Origin: Gammaproteobacteria bacterium
Lineage (GTDB): Bacteria; Pseudomonadota; Gammaproteobacteria; Arenicellales; JAJDZL01
Assembly: GCA_022823625.1 (NCBI GenBank)
Contig: JAJEHQ010000023.1
Span: 1 to 64,000, forward strand
Direction of reading: 5' to 3'
Length of the DNA: 64,000 bases
The translations under genes were made by a program, and so were the position numbers. The notes under the pieces are model-generated. The model did not search any database. It was not told where the DNA came from and saw only the letters and a program-made list of their open reading frames with translations. Shown one piece after another: positions 60,784-64,000 of the stretch; position 1 is the first letter of the stretch, and each line of letters starts with the position of its first letter.

Positions 60784-62196
60784 TCAATTCCAACTCGGTG
60801 CGAATTTATGCCACTGGGTAAGAGCTTGATATCTCTCGGCAACTGAAAGAATTGTTTCTTCGCCAAACGCCGGTCCAACAAACATTAACCCAATTGGTAG
60901 TCTTCGCTCATCAAAACCACATGGAACGGAAGTCGCTGGCAGGCCGGTGAAATTTGCAATCCATGCAATTGAAGTCATAGCGTCCTGTGAAGTTATGGGT
61001 GAATTGTTGACTTCAAGCTCACTTTGTCCAATTCGAGGTGCTGTAACTGGGAGAGTTGGCATTGCAATCAGGTCGTATCGATCAGTGAGTTGGCTGAATC
61101 TTTGATTGAACACGGCTCGATACTGCTGCGCCTTAAGGTACGTTGATGCCGATAAACAGCGTCCTGCTTCTACTTGAACTCTGACATTATCAGAATACAG
61201 ATCGGCAGATTCCTCAAGGAATTTCGCATGATATGCAGCGGCTTCGCAGTGAAGTAGAATTTTCCAGGCTCCAAAGCCAGTTTCCAGTCCTGAAAAGCTA
61301 ACCTCGTCCACGACGGCTCCATCATCACGTAAAACATCCAAAGCTTGTTCTACTGATTCCATGACAGTGTCATCACAGAGAATTTCACTGCTACGAAACA
61401 GTGCGATGCGAAATCGATGCCCTTTATTGGTGGATTGGTTATCAGAACAAATTCCATATGTGGTTGGGCACTTGGGGTCGAATCCCGAAACTACATTGAA
61501 CAAGATTCTGAGATCTTGCGCAGACCGAGCCATCGGTCCTCCAATATCAAGTGTCCATGACAATGGTAGAATGCCAGTACGACTGACGCGTCCAGCGGTG
61601 GGCTTCAAGCCACTTACACCACAGGCAGATGATGGAATACGGATGGAGCCTCCAGTATCGCTTCCAAGTGCGGCAGGCACCATCCTGGCCGCTAAAGCAG
61701 CGCCAGAACCACCACTTGAACCGCCAGTGATGTGCTCACTGTTCCAAGGGTTTCGAGTGGTTCCATATGAAGACTCTTCGTTGGTTGCGCCATATGCCCA
61801 TTCGTGCATATTGGTTTTTCCAATGACAATTGCACCAGCACTTCTCAATTTTGCAACCATTGTAGAATCGAGCCCGACGGGATTGTCCGGGTAGATCTTC
61901 GAGCAGGCTGTCGTCGGGTAGTCAGCAGTCAGATAGTTGTCCTTGACAGCAATTGGAATACCATGCAGCGGTCCGCTGACTACTCCTTCTGCGAAGTGTA
62001 AATCCTGTTTCTGAGCTGTCTCCAATGCTAGTTCAGGATCGTAGGCTACGAAAGCGTTTGTGGTCTCCTGTGTCTTTTCGATTCTGTCAAGACACGAACC
62101 TACTACATCAGTTGCGCGGATTTCACCGTCAAATAGCTTCCGACTTAGTTCAGCAATTGTCAGTTCGCATAATTTACTCTTGTTCACTTTAATCAC
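60784..62196 (-). CDS. Amidase signature enzyme of the amide/urea operon (AtzE-like)
   Basis: About 470 residues. Catalytic triad: Lys in GIPIAVKDNYL, GGSSGGSGAALAARM and the Ser in GSDTGGSIRIPSSACG. Directly downstream of a small AtzG-like protein, the arrangement of 1-carboxybiuret hydrolase AtzEG and of GatCA, where the small partner stabilises the enzyme. No ATG fits; GTG at 62196 (8-nt overlap with the small gene) or 62187 is likely, and an upstream frame start at 62220 is possible. The substrate is probably a short amide, but biuret-type compounds are possible. Confidence 0.85.
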   Translation of the reverse strand: MIKVNKSKLCELTIAELSRKLFDGEIRATDVVGSCLDRIEKTQETTNAFVAYDPELALETAQKQDLHFAEGVVSGPLHGIPIAVKDNYLTADYPTTACSKIYPDNPVGLDSTMVAKLRSAGAIVIGKTNMHEWAYGATNEESSYGTTRNPWNSEHITGGSSGGSGAALAARMVPAALGSDTGGSIRIPSSACGVSGLKPTAGRVSRTGILPLSWTLDIGGPMARSAQDLRILFNVVSGFDPKCPTTYGICSDNQSTNKGHRFRIALFRSSEILCDDTVMESVEQALDVLRDDGAVVDEVSFSGLETGFGAWKILLHCEAAAYHAKFLEESADLYSDNVRVQVEAGRCLSASTYLKAQQYRAVFNQRFSQLTDRYDLIAMPTLPVTAPRIGQSELEVNNSPITSQDAMTSIAWIANFTGLPATSVPCGFDERRLPIGLMFVGPAFGEETILSVAERYQALTQWHKFAPSWN

Positions 62197-62383
62197 ACTT
62201 AACTTTAACTCGAAATCCAATGTCAGGCTCTACCCAGGAAACTCCATCGAGAGAACTCAAGGTGTCGTGAGCACCATTGAGAATTGCCAGAACCTGATCC
62301 AATTGTTCATCATTCAATTCGTCCCATTCCATTTGTCTTCGATATTGGACTAGGATTTCTTTTGTCCACGTTGTCATTTTCAA
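62189..62383 (-). CDS. Small AtzG/GatC-like partner of the amidase
   Basis: 64 residues. WTKEILVQYRRQMEWDELND and DQVLAILNGAHDTLSSLDGV form two helices, followed by a short tail WVEPDIGFRV. Length, position directly before an amidase and helical pattern match AtzG/DUF4089-like or GatC-like partners, though sequence similarity is too weak to be sure. Overlaps the amidase gene and follows the urtE-like ATPase gene by 6 nt. Confidence 0.55.
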   Translation of the reverse strand: MKMTTWTKEILVQYRRQMEWDELNDEQLDQVLAILNGAHDTLSSLDGVSWVEPDIGFRVKVKCD

Positions 62384-62389
62384 CTCCTT

Positions 62390-63115
62390 TCACACCCCAA
62401 GCAATTCGTGAAGTATTGTTTTGTTTTGAATCAATTCTTGTCTTGTCGTTTCGTGCGAAATCGAACCATTATTCAATATGTAGGCGCGCTTTGAGATCGA
62501 AAGGCAAAAGTCGAGATTCTGTTCCGCGATCAATATTGAAAGCCCTCGTTCCTCGTTTAACCGTTTCAGTTTCTCACCAATTTCTTCAATGATTGAAGGC
62601 TGAACCCCTTCTGTTGGCTCATCGAGCAGAAGTACCTGGGGTTTGGTAGCTAAAGCCCGCGCAATTGAAAGGATCTGTTGTTGTCCTCCACTCAGAGTAC
62701 CCGCAAGCGCATCTTTTTTCTCCGCCAAAATGGGAAAGTCATTGAACGCATCGTCTATCGACTCATGGCGATCATGCCCGCACGCCAGTGCCGCTACCGC
62801 AATATTCTCCGGTACACTCAATCGAGGAAATACATAACGTCCTTGTGGCACATAACCGAGACCCATCTTGACCCGTTTTGAAGTTGATAGTGGTAATGTG
62901 TTTCCATGAATAGAAACTGAACCGCCGAATGTGTCAACTAGCCCCATTGTGTATTTCATCAGCGTAGATTTACCAGCGCCGTTGCGACCCAACAGTGCAA
63001 CAATTTCTCCTTTGCCCACCCGCAATGAACAGTCTCGAATGATTGTGACTCTTTTGTAGCCACCATTCGCATTAGAAATCTGTAACACTTTGCCGCCTTC
63101 CAAGATAGATGTCAA
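62390..63115 (-). CDS. urtE: UrtE-like ABC transporter ATPase (urea/amide)
   Basis: 241 residues. Walker A GRNGAGKSTLMKY, signature TLSGGQQQILSIARAL, Walker B VLLLDEPTEGVQPSII and IAEQNLDFCLSI. The EPTEGVQPSII segment is typical of UrtE rather than LivF. Overlaps the gene before it by 44 nt. Confidence 0.83.
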   Translation of the reverse strand: MTSILEGGKVLQISNANGGYKRVTIIRDCSLRVGKGEIVALLGRNGAGKSTLMKYTMGLVDTFGGSVSIHGNTLPLSTSKRVKMGLGYVPQGRYVFPRLSVPENIAVAALACGHDRHESIDDAFNDFPILAEKKDALAGTLSGGQQQILSIARALATKPQVLLLDEPTEGVQPSIIEEIGEKLKRLNEERGLSILIAEQNLDFCLSISKRAYILNNGSISHETTRQELIQNKTILHELLGV

Positions 63116-64000
63116 GAATTCGCTCGTCCTTCCTTAATTCGTCAATCTCCGCCTGGGCAAATACCGCACCTTGATGAAGGACGGTGATTTCTGCATCCAG
63201 TGTCCGAACAAAATCCATATCGTGATCAACAACGACAACAGTCGCAGTTCTAGCCATCAGCCGAACCAACTCAGACAGTTGTCGTTTTTCTTCCTTTGAC
63301 ATGCCTGCAGCAGGTTCGTCCAAAAGAATGACTGAAGGTGCCAGACACAGTACCATTCCTATGTCTAACCACTGCTGCTCTCCGTGAGATAGCGTAGATG
63401 CCTGCCGAGTAGAAATTTCCCGCATATTGAGAACGTCTAACATTTCGTCGGAAACTTGATCCGCTCTTTCTTTGTTTAGCCCGTTGCCATAGCCTGCAAT
63501 CCACAAATTTTGCCTGACACTTAATTCATCAAACACTTGTGCTGTTTGCATCTTGATACCAAGACCCAACTTCACACGCTCAAACGGATTAATTTTGGTA
63601 ATATCCTGACTCGAATACAACACCGTACCGGAATCGGGTTCGTAGGCGCCAGTACAGGTTTTAAGGTAAGAACTCTTGCCCGCACCGTTCGGGCCAATAA
63701 TGCACCGCACCTTCCCAGGTGCAAAATTCTGGCTCACAGAATCAACGGCCAGCACACCACCAAATCTCTTCGATGTGTTGATAGTTTTGAGGGTTGCATC
63801 TCTTTGTACATTTGTAGAAGTCTGTAGCTTTTCAAGCAAATTTAGGTTGACACGAACCTGTGATGTTTGTTGCGAAAGGCGATCTTTGGCTTCTAAATCA
63901 TCAAAAATCCTTGCAAACAGCGCTTGGATTCCACCAACAATCCCTTTACGTAAGAATAGTACCAGCACAATCAGACAGGCACCCATGACGAGAGTGGTTT
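63072..64000 (-). CDS. urtD: Permease-ATPase fusion, UrtC C-terminus with UrtD-like ATPase (partial, runs off the window)
   Basis: The frame is open to the window edge. Its first visible residues, VMGACLIVLVLFLRKGIVGG, are the end of a LivM/UrtC-type permease. After a ~50-residue linker comes an ATPase: Walker A GPNGAGKSSYLKT, signature LSHGEQQWLDIGMVL (the LSHGxxQWLxIGM form typical of UrtD) and Walker B VILLDEPAAGMS. Permease and ATPase on one chain is a known variant of branched-chain amino acid/urea transporters. The substrate-binding protein and second permease should lie upstream, beyond 64000. Confidence 0.78.
   Translation of the reverse strand, partial: TTLVMGACLIVLVLFLRKGIVGGIQALFARIFDDLEAKDRLSQQTSQVRVNLNLLEKLQTSTNVQRDATLKTINTSKRFGGVLAVDSVSQNFAPGKVRCIIGPNGAGKSSYLKTCTGAYEPDSGTVLYSSQDITKINPFERVKLGLGIKMQTAQVFDELSVRQNLWIAGYGNGLNKERADQVSDEMLDVLNMREISTRQASTLSHGEQQWLDIGMVLCLAPSVILLDEPAAGMSKEEKRQLSELVRLMARTATVVVVDHDMDFVRTLDAEITVLHQGAVFAQAEIDELRKDERILDIYLGRRQSVTDF

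Noticed and set aside
1-64000. CRISPR array, tRNA, rRNA, integrase or transposase
   Set aside because: No regularly spaced repeats, tRNA-like T-loop and anticodon pattern, or recombinase motif was recognised by eye; a tRNAscan or ISfinder-type search could still find small or decayed ones.

Overview
The window looks like chromosomal DNA of a Gram-negative bacterium, probably a member of the Pseudomonadota. The evidence is a TonB-dependent B12 receptor with a B12 uptake and salvage operon, two TRAP transporters, Sec and Tat signal peptides, and an AmiC/AmiR-type regulator pair. Base composition is moderately A+T-rich and is clearly more A+T-rich in parts of the left third. No tRNA, rRNA, integrase, intact IS element or CRISPR array was recognised, so the taxonomic guess goes no deeper.

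Layout. (1) 234-23550 is a dense anti-phage and toxin-antitoxin island. In order it holds: a Gabija-like OLD nuclease/UvrD helicase pair; a fused DUF262-DUF1524 (GmrSD-like) protein; an ImmA-like peptidase with an XRE repressor, divergent from a short type II CBASS operon (YjzC-like small protein, patatin effector, CD-NTase, E2-like protein with SEC-C motif); a CoiA-like nuclease and an HNH nuclease; an unrecognised, possibly HNH-related protein; a DUF433 antitoxin; a second DUF262-DUF1524 protein; a DUF6998-like gene broken by one stop codon; Shedu (DUF4263); a HEPN protein with four zinc ribbons flanked by imperfect direct repeats; and three toxin-antitoxin loci, of which one is broken and one is an orphan antitoxin. 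(2) 24323-36255 is metabolic: GMC oxidoreductase, AbrB antitoxin with a broken PIN toxin, Cache-like periplasmic protein, TakP-like TRAP transporter, amidase, D-2-hydroxyacid dehydrogenase, GNAT, two methyltransferases including an unusual SABATH-type enzyme. (3) 36619-48028 is the B12 region: NIPSNAP and cobQ pseudogenes, a cobalamin riboswitch followed by a second degenerate copy of its 3' part, then btuB, cobO, btuC, btuD, cobU, cobT, cobC, cobS, cbiB, btuF. (4) 48094-58647 holds a nuclease fragment, cupin and ferredoxin genes, an XRE-cupin regulator with a DJ-1 protein, and a divergent operon for a hydroxyproline-type amino acid (aldo/keto reductase, PRAC-family enzyme, second TRAP transporter), an esterase and a DUF4143 ATPase. 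(5) 58965-64000, all on the minus strand, is an amide or urea uptake and hydrolysis operon (UrtCD-like fusion cut by the window edge, UrtE-like ATPase, AtzG-like small protein, amidase, AmiC, AmiR).

How it works together. The left third stacks several independent defence systems, and the CBASS operon appears to carry its own divergent repressor/peptidase switch with a perfect palindromic operator. The B12 genes describe corrinoid uptake and remodelling without de novo synthesis, because cobyric acid synthase is a relic. At least seven loci carry single stops or homopolymer frameshifts (relE, its antitoxin, DUF6998, a PIN toxin, NIPSNAP, cobQ, an XRE remnant). This points either to ongoing gene decay or, for the homopolymer cases, to base-calling errors.
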